This document shows, one piece after another, positions 9,394 through 19,653 of a stretch of DNA of 64,000 nucleotides. The stretch is from Emticicia sp. 21SJ11W-3. Lineage in GTDB: Bacteria > Bacteroidota > Bacteroidia > Cytophagales > Spirosomataceae. Within the stretch, counting starts at the first letter, position 1. Each line of letters begins with the position of its first letter. The notes beneath the pieces were generated by a model, which saw only the letters and a list, made by a program, of their open reading frames with translations, did no database searches and was not told the origin of the DNA. Where the stretch lies: positions 310,001-374,000 of the forward strand of contig NZ_CP092074.1 of assembly GCF_024138715.1 (NCBI RefSeq), given 5' to 3'. The position numbers and the translations under genes are program-made.

Positions 9394-12300
9394 ATGTCTT
9401 TAAAGAAAAATAAAAAACTTAACAGCGACTTCAACAGCATAACCATCAGCTTGGCTTCACCTGAGTCAATCCTGGAAAGCTCGTTTGGAGAAGTTACACA
9501 GCCGGAAACTATCAACTATCGTACATACAAACCCGAAATGGGTGGGTTGTTTTGCGAGCGTATTTTCGGACCTGTGAAAGACTGGGAGTGTCATTGTGGT
9601 AAATATAAGCGTATTCGTTACAAAGGCATTATCTGCGACCGTTGTGGTGTAGAGGTAACCGAAAAGAAAGTGCGCCGCGAGCGCATGGGGCACATCGAAC
9701 TTGTAGTACCTGTGGCGCATATCTGGTACTTCCGCAGTTTACCTAACAAAATCGGGTATTTGTTAGGAATGTCGTCTAAGAAGCTTGACCAAATTATTTA
9801 TTATGAACGCTACGTGGTTGTTCAGCCGGGAATCAAGGCAGAAGATGGTATCTCTGCCAACGACTTCCTGACTGAAGAAGAATATCTTGACATTGTTGAT
9901 AAACTGCCAAGAGAAAACCAGATGCTTGACGATAAAGACCCGAACAAATTTATCGCCAAAATGGGTGCGGAGGCATTAGAAATGATGCTTTCTCGTATCA
10001 AGCTGGATGAATTGTCTTATGACTTACGCCACGCCGCCGCTACTGATACTTCTCAACAACGTAAAGCTGAGGCTTTGAAACGTCTGAAAGTAGTAGAGGC
10101 ATTGCGTGACGCCAATACACGTATTGAAAACAAACCAGAGTGGATGGTTATCCGTATGGTGCCGGTTATTCCACCAGAATTGCGTCCGCTTGTACCTCTT
10201 GATGGTGGTCGTTTCGCAACTTCTGACCTGAATGACCTTTATCGCCGTGTGATTATCCGTAACAACCGTTTGAAACGTCTGTTGGAAATCAAAGCGCCAG
10301 AGGTAATCTTGCGTAACGAAAAACGTATGTTGCAAGAGGCTGTCGATTCACTATTTGACAACTCTCGTAAAGTAAACGCCGTTCGTTCTGAAGGTAACCG
10401 TGCTTTGAAATCACTTTCAGATATGTTGAAAGGTAAACAAGGCCGTTTCCGCCAGAACCTTTTAGGTAAACGTGTTGACTACTCGGGTCGTTCGGTAATT
10501 GTGGTAGGTCCGGAATTGAAACTACATGAGTGCGGTTTGCCAAAAGATATGGCAGCAGAGCTGTTTAAACCGTTTATTATCAGAAAACTGATTGAACGCG
10601 GAATCGTGAAAACAGTGAAATCTGCCAAGAAAATTGTTGACAGAAAAGATGCCGTAGTTTGGGATATTCTTGAAAACGTATTGAAAGGCCACCCGGTTCT
10701 GCTAAACCGTGCCCCTACGCTTCACCGTTTGGGTATTCAGGCTTTCCAGCCTAAATTGGTAGAGGGTAAGGCTATCCAGTTGCACCCATTAGTTTGTACG
10801 GCCTTCAACGCCGACTTTGACGGTGACCAGATGGCGGTACACGTGCCGCTTGGCCAGGAAGCCATCATGGAGGCATCTATCCTGATGCTGGCTTCGCACA
10901 ACATCCTGAACCCTGCCAATGGTGCACCAATTACGGTACCATCGCAAGACATGGTGTTGGGTCTGTACTACGTAACTAAAGGACGTGTTTCTTCTGCTGA
11001 TGATCCGGTTCCTGGTGATGGAATGACATTCTATTCTCCTGAAGAGGTAATCATTGCCTTGAACGAAGGTAGAATCTCTAAACACGCACACATTAAATGC
11101 CGTGTGAAAGTGAAAGATGAAAACGGCCAGTTGGTATTGAAAATAGTAAATACAGTGGCAGGTCGTATTCTGTTCAACCAGTGTGTGCCTGAAGAAGTAG
11201 GTTATCTTGACGAATTGTTGACCAAGAAAAAACTTCAACAGCTGATTGGTCGCGTATTTAAAGAAGCCGGATATGCCCGTACAGCAAAATTCCTTGATGA
11301 TATTAAAGAACTGGGTTATCAGACGGCCTTCAGAGGTGGTTTGTCAATCGGTTTGGATAACATCATTATACCGGAAGAAAAAACAAAATTGATCACCGAT
11401 GCCAAAGCAGAAGTAGAAGAGGTACAAAACAACTATATGTTTGGTATCATTACCGAGCGTGAGCGTTACAACCAGATTATTGATATCTGGGGCCGTGTAA
11501 ACACACGTATCCGTGAGGTATTGTTGAGACAATTAGAAGCAGACCAGAAAGGTTTCAACCCAATCTATATGATGATGCACTCTGGTGCACGTGGTTCGCA
11601 AGAGCAGGTGCGTCAGTTGGGCGGTATGCGTGGATTGATGGCGAAACCACAGAAAAATATTCAGGGTTCAGTAGGTGAAATCATCGAGAACCCGATTTTG
11701 TCAAACTTCAAAGAAGGCCTTGACGTACTAGAGTACTTTATCTCTACCCATGGTGCCCGTAAAGGTTTGGCCGATACAGCCTTGAAAACAGCCGATGCGG
11801 GTTATCTGACACGTCGTTTGCATGACGTAGCTCAGGACGTGGTAGTAAACGAAGTAGACTGCGGTACACTACGCGGTATTCAGGTTTCTGCATTGAAAGA
11901 CAACGAAGATATCGTTGAGCCGTTATCAGAACGTATTCTGGGTCGTACATCAGTTTATGATATCATTGACCCACTTACCAAAAAACTGATTATCAAGTCA
12001 GGTGAGGAAATTACTGAAGAAATTGCTGCTGAAATTGACGAAACAGCCATTGAAACAGTAGAGATTCGTTCGGCATTGACTTGCGAAACGCAAACAGGTG
12101 TGTGTTCGAAATGTTACGGACGTAACCTGGCAACCGGCCGTATGGCCGACATCGGTGAAGCTGTGGGTGTTATTGCCTCGCAGTCAATCGGTGAGCCTGG
12201 TACACAGCTTACACTTCGTACGTTCCACACAGGGGGTACTGCCCAGAACGTTGCCTCTGATGCCAGCATCAAAGCCAAATTCGGTGGGGTTGTTCAACTG

Positions 12301-13710
12301 GAAGAGATGCGTACCGTACAATCGTCTGACCGTGAAGGTAACGAAATTACCATCGTGTTGGGTCGTCGTGGTGAAATCCGTATCGTTGAAGAAGGTACCA
12401 ACAACATCCTGATTACCAATAACGTACCTTACGGTGCCACGCTTGAAGTAAAAGATGGCGATGTTGTGAAGAAAGGTGACCCGCTTTGTCACTGGGATCA
12501 GTTCAATGCCGTTATTCTTTCTGAGTTGGATGGTACCATTGAGTACGAAGCCATCGAAGAAAATATTACCTTTAAAGAAGAGGCTGACGAACAGACCGGT
12601 TTCCGTGATAAGGTTATTATTGAGTCGAAAGACCGTTCTAAAAACCCGGCCATTATTATCAGAACCGCCAGCGGCGAAGACGAAAAAGCATATAACTTAC
12701 CTGTAATGGCACGTTTGACTGTAGAAAACGGTCAGGCTATCAAAGCAGGTCAGGTTCTGGCCAAGATTCCTCGCGCTATTAATATGAACCGCGACATCAC
12801 CGGTGGTTTGCCTCGTGTAACCGAGTTATTTGAGGCACGTAACCCATCGAACCCTGCCGTTGTTTCTGAGATTGACGGTATCGTTCAGTACGGTAATGTT
12901 AAACGTGGTAACCGTGAGATTTTTGTAGAAGCAAAAGACGGTGTTAAAATGAAATACATGGTGCCTCTGTCGAAACTGATTCTGGTACAGGATGGTGACT
13001 TCGTTTTAGCTGGTGACCCACTATCTGATGGCGCCATTACTCCGGCTGATATTCTACGTATCAAAGGGCCTACCGCCGTTCAGGAATACCTCGTTAACGA
13101 AGTACAGGCCGTTTATCGCCAGCAAGGTGTGAAGATTTCAGACAAGCACATTGAGGTTATTGTACGTCAGATGATGCAAAAAGTTGAAATCGTTGATTCA
13201 GGAGATACTTTGTTCCTTGAATACCAGATGGTAGATAAATGGGTGGTTCGTTTAGCGAACGACAAAATTATGGACAAAAAAGTAGTAATGGATGCCGGTG
13301 CTTCTGACAAGTTTAAGCCTGGTCAGATTATCACCGCCCGCGAAATGCGTGATGAAAACAGCCGTTTAAAACGTGCTGACCTTGCGCAGATTCAGGTGCG
13401 TGATGCCATGCCGGCCGTTTCTCGTCCTACCTTGCAAGGTATCACTACTGCTTCGTTAGGTACAGAGTCATTCATTTCTGCGGCATCGTTCCAGGAAACC
13501 ACCAAAGTATTGTCAGAGGCTGCTGTAAGAGGTAAGCGCGATATGCTTGAAGGTTTGAAAGAAAACGTTATCGTAGGTCACCTGATTCCTGCCGGAACTG
13601 GTAACCGTAAATACCAGAACATTCTGGTTGGTAGCAAAGCTGAACTGGAAGCCGCCGCTGAAAAGCGTCGCTCTCAGGAAGCTGCGAAACAACGCAGAGA
13701 ATATGTGTAA
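9394..13710 (+). CDS. rpoC: RNA polymerase beta' subunit
   Basis: A 1438-residue beta' subunit. The N-terminal zinc ribbon has C66-x-C68 and C81-x2-C84. The catalytic magnesium site is D474-F-D476-G-D478 in [12 protein letters not shown]. The second zinc site uses C823, C897, C904 and C907. The trigger-loop region and C-terminal assembly segment are complete, and the length is normal for Bacteroidota. ATG at 9394 gives the expected start [16 protein letters not shown]. It is co-transcribed with rpoB, and a strong terminator follows 40 bp after the stop. Confidence 0.98.
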   Translation: MSLKKNKKLNSDFNSITISLASPESILESSFGEVTQPETINYRTYKPEMGGLFCERIFGPVKDWECHCGKYKRIRYKGIICDRCGVEVTEKKVRRERMGHIELVVPVAHIWYFRSLPNKIGYLLGMSSKKLDQIIYYERYVVVQPGIKAEDGISANDFLTEEEYLDIVDKLPRENQMLDDKDPNKFIAKMGAEALEMMLSRIKLDELSYDLRHAAATDTSQQRKAEALKRLKVVEALRDANTRIENKPEWMVIRMVPVIPPELRPLVPLDGGRFATSDLNDLYRRVIIRNNRLKRLLEIKAPEVILRNEKRMLQEAVDSLFDNSRKVNAVRSEGNRALKSLSDMLKGKQGRFRQNLLGKRVDYSGRSVIVVGPELKLHECGLPKDMAAELFKPFIIRKLIERGIVKTVKSAKKIVDRKDAVVWDILENVLKGHPVLLNRAPTLHRLGIQAFQPKLVEGKAIQLHPLVCTAFNADFDGDQMAVHVPLGQEAIMEASILMLASHNILNPANGAPITVPSQDMVLGLYYVTKGRVSSADDPVPGDGMTFYSPEEVIIALNEGRISKHAHIKCRVKVKDENGQLVLKIVNTVAGRILFNQCVPEEVGYLDELLTKKKLQQLIGRVFKEAGYARTAKFLDDIKELGYQTAFRGGLSIGLDNIIIPEEKTKLITDAKAEVEEVQNNYMFGIITERERYNQIIDIWGRVNTRIREVLLRQLEADQKGFNPIYMMMHSGARGSQEQVRQLGGMRGLMAKPQKNIQGSVGEIIENPILSNFKEGLDVLEYFISTHGARKGLADTALKTADAGYLTRRLHDVAQDVVVNEVDCGTLRGIQVSALKDNEDIVEPLSERILGRTSVYDIIDPLTKKLIIKSGEEITEEIAAEIDETAIETVEIRSALTCETQTGVCSKCYGRNLATGRMADIGEAVGVIASQSIGEPGTQLTLRTFHTGGTAQNVASDASIKAKFGGVVQLEEMRTVQSSDREGNEITIVLGRRGEIRIVEEGTNNILITNNVPYGATLEVKDGDVVKKGDPLCHWDQFNAVILSELDGTIEYEAIEENITFKEEADEQTGFRDKVIIESKDRSKNPAIIIRTASGEDEKAYNLPVMARLTVENGQAIKAGQVLAKIPRAINMNRDITGGLPRVTELFEARNPSNPAVVSEIDGIVQYGNVKRGNREIFVEAKDGVKMKYMVPLSKLILVQDGDFVLAGDPLSDGAITPADILRIKGPTAVQEYLVNEVQAVYRQQGVKISDKHIEVIVRQMMQKVEIVDSGDTLFLEYQMVDKWVVRLANDKIMDKKVVMDAGASDKFKPGQIITAREMRDENSRLKRADLAQIQVRDAMPAVSRPTLQGITTASLGTESFISAASFQETTKVLSEAAVRGKRDMLEGLKENVIVGHLIPAGTGNRKYQNILVGSKAELEAAAEKRRSQEAAKQRREYV

Positions 13711-13751
13711 ATAATACAGTGATTTAAGTCTTTGAATCACGTAATGATAAG

Positions 13752-13792
13752 AACTCCTCCCTGCCTTTTGGTGGGGAGGAGTTTGTTTTTTA
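13752..13792 (+). terminator. Intrinsic terminator of the rpoBC operon
   Basis: AACTCCTCCC (13752-13761) pairs with GGGAGGAGTT (13774-13783) and is followed by a T-rich tract. It is a classical rho-independent terminator. Confidence 0.9.
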
Positions 13793-13880
13793 TTGGGGTT
13801 ATTAACGTATTCAGCATTACCTTAAGTTGGTAGTTTTATTTTTTTTGTAGGAACAAAATCTACAACAAATGGGGTATTAT

Positions 13881-13963
13881 TACCTTTTTGGGCTAGTAAA
13901 AAGGTAGATAAAAGGTGTGGAATGTTTTCTTTATAGTTAATACAGAGCCTGACAGGCTCCGTA
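13881..13963. promoter_or_regulatory. Two inverted repeats upstream of the fasciclin gene
   Basis: TACCTTTTT (13881-13889) is inverted at 13898-13906 with 8 bp between. A second dyad, GAGCCTG-A-CAGGCTC (13945-13959), extends to 13941-13963 with one mismatch. The second lies 29 bp before the start codon and looks like an operator or a 5'-UTR hairpin. The protein that binds is unknown. Confidence 0.45.
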
Positions 13964-13991
13964 ACTAATTTTCACATAAACCAATAAAAGC

Positions 13992-14549
13992 ATGAAAACT
14001 ATATCATTGTTATTAGTGTCTGCTTTCATTTCATTTGCGACACTTGCGCAGCAGTCAGACGCAAGAAAGGTGTCAGTTGGCGGCGCAGAGATGAGTTCTT
14101 ATAAGAATGTGGTGACAAATCTGGAGAATTCGAGAGACCATACCAAGTTTATTTCGGCGGTTAAAGCGGTATGGTTATCCAATGCGCTGCAAGGGCCAGG
14201 GCCATTTACTGTTTTAGCGCCTACAAATGACGCTTTTGCCAGAATTGCTTCAAGACAATCTAAATCGGCGCTAAACAAGGTTTTGATGTACCACGTAATA
14301 GATGGTATCTGGGATTCAAACAGTATAAGAGCCGCCTTGAATGGAAACGGTGGTTCGGTATCAGTAAAGACTATGCAAGGTGGGTATCTGAAGTTTACAA
14401 CCAGCGGAGATAACATAGTTGTTACTGACGAAAGCGGCGCAATGGCATCTATTACATCTAAGCCAATATACCAGAGTAACGGTATAACCTATGTGGTAGA
14501 TTCAATACTGATGCCTTCTGAAAGCAAAATGGTAGTAAGTGGGCAATAA
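13992..14549 (+). CDS. Secreted fasciclin (FAS1) domain protein
   Basis: A 185-residue exported protein with signal peptide MKTISLLLVSAFISFATLAQ and a single FAS1 domain. The two family signatures are GPFTVLAPTNDAFARI and the C-terminal ITYVVDSILMPS segment, with the central VLMYHVIDG typical of the fold. FAS1 domains mediate surface adhesion or carbohydrate contact, and the exact role here is unknown. It is monocistronic with its own terminator. Two inverted repeats upstream suggest regulated expression. Confidence 0.9.
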   Translation: MKTISLLLVSAFISFATLAQQSDARKVSVGGAEMSSYKNVVTNLENSRDHTKFISAVKAVWLSNALQGPGPFTVLAPTNDAFARIASRQSKSALNKVLMYHVIDGIWDSNSIRAALNGNGGSVSVKTMQGGYLKFTTSGDNIVVTDESGAMASITSKPIYQSNGITYVVDSILMPSESKMVVSGQ

Positions 14550-14575
14550 GAAAATCAGCGGGTTAATATATAAAG

Positions 14576-14616
14576 CAGTAAAAGGTTATTCAGATAATCT
14601 TTTGCTGTTTTTGTTT
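14576..14616 (+). terminator. Intrinsic terminator of the fasciclin gene
   Basis: A 14-bp stem with two G-U pairs (14576-14589 with 14594-14607) and a T-rich tail. It overlaps the end of the convergent ogt gene. Confidence 0.75.
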
Positions 14617-15119
14617 TAGAAGAGGTTGAGTTGCTCTTGTTTTGGCAGGCTGCCTTCATGGCGAAGAAGCCATTCTTTACGCCATAAATCTCCGCCATAG
14701 CCCACCAGTGTTTTATCAGAACCTATTACCCGGTGGCAGGGTAAGATGATAGTTAAAGGATTGTTGCCATTGGCTACGCCTACAGCTCTGATAGCCTTTT
14801 CATTACCCAACCGACGTGATAGCTCAAGATAGGAGATGGTCTTGCCATAGGGGATGCTTTTGAGTGTTTCCCAGACCAGTTTCTGGAAGTCGGTTCCTCC
14901 GGGTAATAGTGGCAAATCAAAGTCTTTTAATTCTCCCTTAAAATAGGCATCCAATTGCCTGATACATTCATCAATAATGGGTGAATTTTCGAGCGTTTCC
15001 TGCAATTGTCGGCTGGGTTTTTTCTGTGCTTCCCGAAAAAGAACATGGGTAAGGTGTGTATCGGTAGCTATAAGTTCCAGGGCTCCCAGCGGAGATTCAT
15101 AGTGTTTGATATAGGTCAT
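14616..15119 (-). CDS. ogt: Methylated-DNA--protein-cysteine methyltransferase
   Basis: A 167-residue suicide DNA-repair enzyme that takes the methyl group from O6-methylguanine onto its own cysteine. The acceptor is C128 in ILPCHRVIG. The arginine finger is R111 in AIRAVGVANGNNP, in the DNA-recognition helix, and the C-terminal YGGDLWRKEWLLRHEG helix is intact. The length fits the stand-alone Ogt form, with no Ada regulatory domain. It converges on the fasciclin gene. Confidence 0.95.
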   Translation of the reverse strand: MTYIKHYESPLGALELIATDTHLTHVLFREAQKKPSRQLQETLENSPIIDECIRQLDAYFKGELKDFDLPLLPGGTDFQKLVWETLKSIPYGKTISYLELSRRLGNEKAIRAVGVANGNNPLTIILPCHRVIGSDKTLVGYGGDLWRKEWLLRHEGSLPKQEQLNLF

Positions 15120-15182
15120 ACAGGGCTGGATTTTAATAAAGAATACGCTCTCAATTATTTACAAATTTTTAATAAATTGGGG

Positions 15183-15223
15183 CTTTAAAACAAATGAAGT
15201 CACTAAAACTTAGTGACTTCATT
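15183..15223 (-). terminator. Minus-strand terminator, near-copy of the secA terminator
   Basis: A perfect 14-bp stem (15193-15206 with 15210-15223) has a 3-nt loop. Read leftwards, a T-rich tract follows (ATTTGTTTTAAAG). It lies about 100 bp beyond the stop of the metalloprotease fragment. It is almost identical to the hairpin at 19601-19631 after secA. Confidence 0.75.
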
Positions 15224-15325
15224 ATAATAATCTTATTTAAGACAAAAGGCTTAAAAGATAATATCAGAGTTGAATTAAAAAAGGATTCAATCTCTAATAA
15301 TTAAATCTTTTTATTTTTAAGAGAG

Positions 15326-16117
15326 TTACTCTAATAATATGCGAATAGTTTCTTTAGGTTTGTCTTTTAATTGTGAATTATTTATGACTAAATAATAAGT
15401 ACCTCTTTTAAGATTTTTTACGTCTAATTCAATTTTATTATTGCTTATTGTTTTCGCAGCATATAATTCGGAAAGAATAACTGAAATAACAGGTGCAGAC
15501 GAATTCTCACTGAATAATTCTAACTTATCATTAAGATTTTTAATTTCTTTAGGACTTTCAAATTCAATAAATAAAATATCTGTGGTTGGATTGGGATAAA
15601 CATTGAGTCGAAAACAACTCGATACTTCAAACGGATAATACCTATCTATAGTACCACAAGCATTAGTTTTATTTGCTTTAACAACAAAGTCACCAGCTGT
15701 ACTTCCTGCTGAAATAGTGGCGCTGGAACTATTACTTGTGACTACATAACCGCTAGCACTGTAATTTTGTACTGTCCAAGTTATAGATTGAACACCAGGG
15801 CCGGATGAATTCATACTATACCATGTATATAAACAACCATAATTTGTATCATAAGGATTTACAGGGCTCCCATCTTTATTTACATTAATCTCCCCTGTGT
15901 TTAGACAAGATTCAAGTCCACCAGTCAAATTTGTTCTTATTTCAGATATAGAAGCCGATGCAAATGTCGTTGTGCCAGTAATACTAGATTCCATTAAAGT
16001 AGATGGGGTTGTAGCGCTAACATGACCGGCACCCAAGATGTGACCTAATTCATGGGCGAGAGCTTGATAATCATATAAAGGATTAGCAATCATACCATAA
16101 GCATTTGAAGTACACAT
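15326..16117 (-). pseudogene. C-terminal part of a split metzincin protease with T9SS sorting domain
   Basis: This is the 3' part of a protease gene cut by an IS element. It carries the zinc motif H22-E-L-G-H26-I-L-G-A-G-H32 (HExxHxxGxxH) and a likely Met-turn at M42 in STLMESS, as in M12/reprolysin-like metzincins. After a Ser/Thr-rich immunoglobulin-like stretch, it ends with a type IX secretion sorting domain (VYPNPTTDILFIEF, later LKRGTYYLVI). That points to a protease once secreted to the cell surface or medium. The ATG at 16117 lies inside the duplicated target sequence, so this piece has no signal peptide of its own. Confidence 0.85.
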
Positions 16118-16189
16118 TGAATTTTGAATTGCAACACCAATATACGAACCAGTGAAACTTCTTTTAGAAAAAAGTATAGCGCAATCTCT
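16078..16189. repeat. Left copy of 112-bp target-site duplication
   Basis: These 112 bp are identical to 17793-17904 and directly abut the IS element. The IS1634 group is known for long, variable-length target duplications, which explains the size. Confidence 0.92.
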
Positions 16190-17792
16190 CCTGACTTGTT
16201 CAAATTAGGTCAGCAAGTTAATTTTTCTTAGGATTTCCATGATTACTGGGTTTAGATTTGCCTTTATTTTTATTTCTTTTCCTGTAATCTTGTTTTTTAG
16301 CCTTGCCGTTGTTATCCTTTTACATTCATGGATACATTTGCGGATGGATTTGTTTGTTTGAAGTTCTATGTGCTTGGATATAACCAGTGCTGTAAAGCAA
16401 ATTAACAGATGTAGCTTGATAGGTTCTTCTTTGTAGTGAAATATGGGTCTTGTCTGTAAATCGCTTTTAGCTATTCGGAAAGCCTGTTCTATTCTGAACA
16501 ATTCGTGATAACGTTCTATGATGGTATCATTGCTGAGAAGGCTTTCTTCTATATTGGTATAATAGCCTTTGATTCCCAGAATCTTTTGTGTTTTATCAAT
16601 TAGTTTCTGGTTGAGTGCTATAATTTCTTCTTTCGTGGTGGTGAACTTTAGCTTTTTGTTTTTGGAGGGGTTTTCGATGATGTATTTAGCATTTTCTATT
16701 TGCTTTTCCATTTCATACTTATCCTTACGATACCTGACTGTGGAGTAGCTGCAAACCAAATATCCTTTGTCTGTTTTGATGCGGATGCTTTTGCCATCTT
16801 CACGCAAAATACTTTTGTCTATTGCCTCTATCAACTCATGGGAAAGATTACCTAATCTGGCTCCTACAATGTAGCTGATGTCATTTTCTCTTAGCGCCTC
16901 AATGTTTTCGGTACTAATCATTGCCGCATCAGCCACTACTGTAAAGTTTTTTACCTTATTTTTAAGGATGAAACTTTTTACAACGGGAATGATGGTATGC
17001 CCCTCGAAAGTATTGCCAGCAAAGACTTCGTAAGCTATCGGAAATCCCTCTTTACTGACCATTAGTGCCACTAAAATTTGTGGTTGTTGGAATTTATTAT
17101 CTTTAGAAAATCCATTCTTACGCAATTCATCTTCTTCAAAAGTCTCAAAGTACAAGGTAGTGACATCATAAAACAATAAGTCATAATTAAAGGCATAATG
17201 CTTCCTGGCAAATGCGAGAGCAATGCCCTCGGCTTTCGACTTTAGTTTAAGCCACTCAGGAGCAGTCTTATAATAATTTTGTCTGCGATGTTTGATACCA
17301 AAATATTCCTCCAGAAGCGCAATAGAACGAAGTTTAGAGGCCGGTTCCATTATCCGCATAATGACCAAATCCAGAAGCAGAGTATTGTTTAGCTTGTCAA
17401 AACCGATGGCAAGGATAATTTTGGATAGTACATCATAAAGAAAAGTATAATGAACCCCGATAAATTCGGTTTGTCTGATATAAAATACATTGCCTGCTTG
17501 CTGGTCTTCAAAGAGAAAAAGTTGTTTAGAGATTTTTTCAATAAAATCATTAGCAAGAACAAGTAGGTCAGATTTCTCCTGCTCGTTACGAGCAGTGCCG
17601 ATGTGGCGAACAATGACTCGCTTCCTGTTTTCAATCTTATAAACCTGGATAGAAACCGAACTTTCTGAATATTTTATTTGCCTGATTTTATACATTTTGA
17701 CCCATTAGGTCAGCAAATTACAAAATTAATAGAGTTAATATACTCTATTTCAGCAACTTATGATTTTAAATTTAAGAGGTGGACAAGTCGGG
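16190..17792 (-). mobile_element. IS1634-like insertion sequence (IS4 superfamily)
   Basis: A 1603-bp element has terminal inverted repeats of 13 bp with 11 matches: CCTGACTTGTTCA at the left end, and the complement of TGGACAAGTCGGG at the right end. It carries one transposase gene and is flanked by 112-bp direct repeats of the host gene. Inside, a 17-bp direct repeat (ATTAGGTCAGCAARTTA) lies at 16204-16220 and 17704-17720, exactly 1500 bp apart and bracketing the transposase. Confidence 0.9.
16205..17695 (-). CDS. IS1634-family DDE transposase
   Basis: A 496-residue transposase of the IS1634 group. Acidic catalytic positions are visible in YDVTTLYFET, in VVADAAMIS (after the GNTFEGHTI segment) and at the distal RYHELFRIEQAFRIAKSDL (the YREK-like E block of the IS4 superfamily). 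The frame is intact from start to stop, so the element may still be active. Its stop codon overlaps the internal 17-bp direct repeat. The gene runs in the same direction as the host gene it interrupts. Confidence 0.92.
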   Translation of the reverse strand: MYKIRQIKYSESSVSIQVYKIENRKRVIVRHIGTARNEQEKSDLLVLANDFIEKISKQLFLFEDQQAGNVFYIRQTEFIGVHYTFLYDVLSKIILAIGFDKLNNTLLLDLVIMRIMEPASKLRSIALLEEYFGIKHRRQNYYKTAPEWLKLKSKAEGIALAFARKHYAFNYDLLFYDVTTLYFETFEEDELRKNGFSKDNKFQQPQILVALMVSKEGFPIAYEVFAGNTFEGHTIIPVVKSFILKNKVKNFTVVADAAMISTENIEALRENDISYIVGARLGNLSHELIEAIDKSILREDGKSIRIKTDKGYLVCSYSTVRYRKDKYEMEKQIENAKYIIENPSKNKKLKFTTTKEEIIALNQKLIDKTQKILGIKGYYTNIEESLLSNDTIIERYHELFRIEQAFRIAKSDLQTRPIFHYKEEPIKLHLLICFTALVISKHIELQTNKSIRKCIHECKRITTARLKNKITGKEIKIKANLNPVIMEILRKINLLT

Positions 17793-18746
17793 AAGGATTA
17801 GCAATCATACCATAAGCATTTGAAGTACACATTGAATTTTGAATTGCAACACCAATATACGAACCAGTGAAACTTCTTTTAGAAAAAAGTATAGCGCAAT
17901 CTCTACTTATACTGCCATTATTAGTATTCCAATAGCTTATGACTTCGCTAATAGCAGTACTTTTTTCTATAGGGCCGTTTGAATAAGGGTCAGCTGAAAA
18001 TGCCCATAGAGATGTGTTTGAAACTTGAACGACAAAACCTAATTGTGCTGAATATAAACTTGCTACATTACTCATAATGCTTGCCATTGTGCTTAACCCT
18101 GTAAAATACCCATATGTAGAGAACCATTCATAATCTCCCTCAATAGCAACATTTACTACTCTACAGTAAGTGCCACTTCCCCACATTACCTTTGCATTTC
18201 TATTAACTTTATTAATTATTGAATTTGTACCACAGGTATAGGGAGTCTCTGACTTGTAAGAACTGGATTTAAAGAAGACTATTTTATTACTACTAAAGTC
18301 TTTGCCTAAAATATAGCTTAAAGGCGTAAAATGGTAATCTTCTCCAGATTCATCATGAAATAAGCCACTAATAGAAGAGTTTATTATTGAAAGGCTGAAA
18401 TATTCCCCTGATTTCAATTTAATACCCTTTATAAAATATGTAGTTTCTAAAAAAGAAGAAATCTCTTTAGAGCGAGCATTTAGTTTATTAAATAATTCAT
18501 AGTTTTCAAACTGAAATGAATTATCAGGGAAATATGCTCCTTTTAAATCGAATCGTAATTGCTTACTTTCTTTCAATTCTTTTATAGAACTTTCCGAAAA
18601 TTCATATACCTGATAGTCCTTAAAAATAGCACTTAATTTTTTTTCCTCAGCGTCATTTAATGATGCTGATATACCTTTCATAGTCACAGCCCTTGGGCAT
18701 TTAGAATAATTGCATTAGTCAGCAGAAAAAAAAGAATTTTTTTCAT
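17758..18746 (-). pseudogene. N-terminal part of the split metzincin protease, with a frameshift after the signal peptide
   Basis: The mature frame runs from GTG at 18687 into the right repeat and ends inside the IS with 11 foreign residues. It contains the pre-catalytic metzincin region (YFTGLSTMASIMSN, AISEVISYWNTN, CAILFSKRSFTG). A separate ATG frame (18746-18684) encodes a good signal peptide, MKKILFFLLTNAIILNAQGL, and stops. Adding one base in the GGG at 18690-18692 would join it to the mature frame. The gene start is therefore 18746, immediately after the lipoprotein stop. Joined with the C-terminal part, the mature protein would be about 548 residues plus the signal peptide. Confidence 0.8.
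17793..17904. repeat. Right copy of 112-bp target-site duplication
   Basis: Identical to 16078-16189. Recombination between the two copies would delete the IS and one repeat, and would restore the protease frame across the junction. Confidence 0.92.
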
Positions 18747-18748
18747 TG

Positions 18749-19159
18749 TTATAGTTGTTTTATATTTAAAATTAAAAATGGATGAGTGACTCTTCCACTA
18801 CATGGGTGTAATGGTTTGCAGCGAGTAACATAAGCTGCGCCAGAAATGAGAATTTTAGTATTGTCATGTTTAAGCTCTTCTGGTAGTTTGCAACAATCAA
18901 ATTTCGTTTCTTCGTAACCTTTAATTTGTAGATAATAAAGCTTGTAGTACGAGTCATATTTAATAAAAGCTGCTTCGTTAATAAACTCTACATCTTTAGT
19001 AGGCGTTAGTTCATTTTCTACATCCAAACATAAATCATTTAATAGTTTTATATCTACCACTTCTTCCTTTTTGTCTGTGGAAGGATCTAAATTTCTTTTG
19101 TTACAAGAAATATTGCATACGGTTACTAAAAGGAATAATAAAAAAAAATGTGGTTTCAT
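18749..19159 (-). CDS. Small putative lipoprotein of unknown function
   Basis: A 136-residue protein with a lipoprotein signal (MKPHFFLLFLLVTVCNISC, lipidation Cys at 19). I do not recognise the family. Four further cysteines occur in the second half (FDCCKLP, TRCKPLHPCSG), which suggests disulfides. Its stop is 2 bp from the start of the metalloprotease signal peptide, so the two are almost certainly one operon. A role as partner, inhibitor or anchor of the protease is possible but is inference only. Confidence 0.75.
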   Translation of the reverse strand: MKPHFFLLFLLVTVCNISCNKRNLDPSTDKKEEVVDIKLLNDLCLDVENELTPTKDVEFINEAAFIKYDSYYKLYYLQIKGYEETKFDCCKLPEELKHDNTKILISGAAYVTRCKPLHPCSGRVTHPFLILNIKQL

Positions 19160-19653
19160 AAAGATGTAATAATTTAATAGTTAAAAAATAGTTGTTCCTA
19201 AAATTGATGTAAATTAGACTCGATTTAAGTGTAAATAAAGTTATACTTAAATGTTAATTTATTGATGAAGTAAGAATTTGACAAAAAAATCAGTTATATA
19301 GCAGATGACAATTGTTTTTTAGTGGCACAGTGAGTTATTTTTATTAACTCAATTATTTTACAAGTAGTTTTATAAAACTCAAAAAATATATAAAGGTAAA
19401 ATTATTTGATTAAAATAAACAAATATTCAGGTAGATTTTTATTTAAAGGCACTAAGTTTATTTATAGGTGAAATTCTTTTTATTAAATCATTAAGTTTTT
19501 AATTTCATTGATTAAATTTTGCGCCTTTTTTTTGATATAAAGTTCTTGACTGAAAGCCTGTAAACGTATAGCACAGAGCAATGACTAATGCCTTAAAACA
19601 AAAGAAGCCGCTAAAACTTAGCGACTTCCTTAATACTAATGTATTTCAATATT
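19160..19653. other. AT-rich 494-bp gap between lipoprotein gene and secA
   Basis: The stretch is very AT-rich and holds no convincing gene. Its right end has the secA terminator (19592-19631). It should contain the promoter of the leftward lipoprotein/protease operon, but I could not find a clear TTTG / TAnnTTTG pair. Its low GC matches the rest of the 15-19 kb accessory block. Confidence 0.6.
19592..19631 (-). terminator. Intrinsic terminator of secA
   Basis: GAAG(T)CGCTAA pairs with TTAGCG(G)CTTC on the transcribed strand (stem 19604-19614 with 19618-19628, one G-U pair). A TTTTGTTTT tract follows leftwards. It is about 25 bp past the secA stop. Confidence 0.85.
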
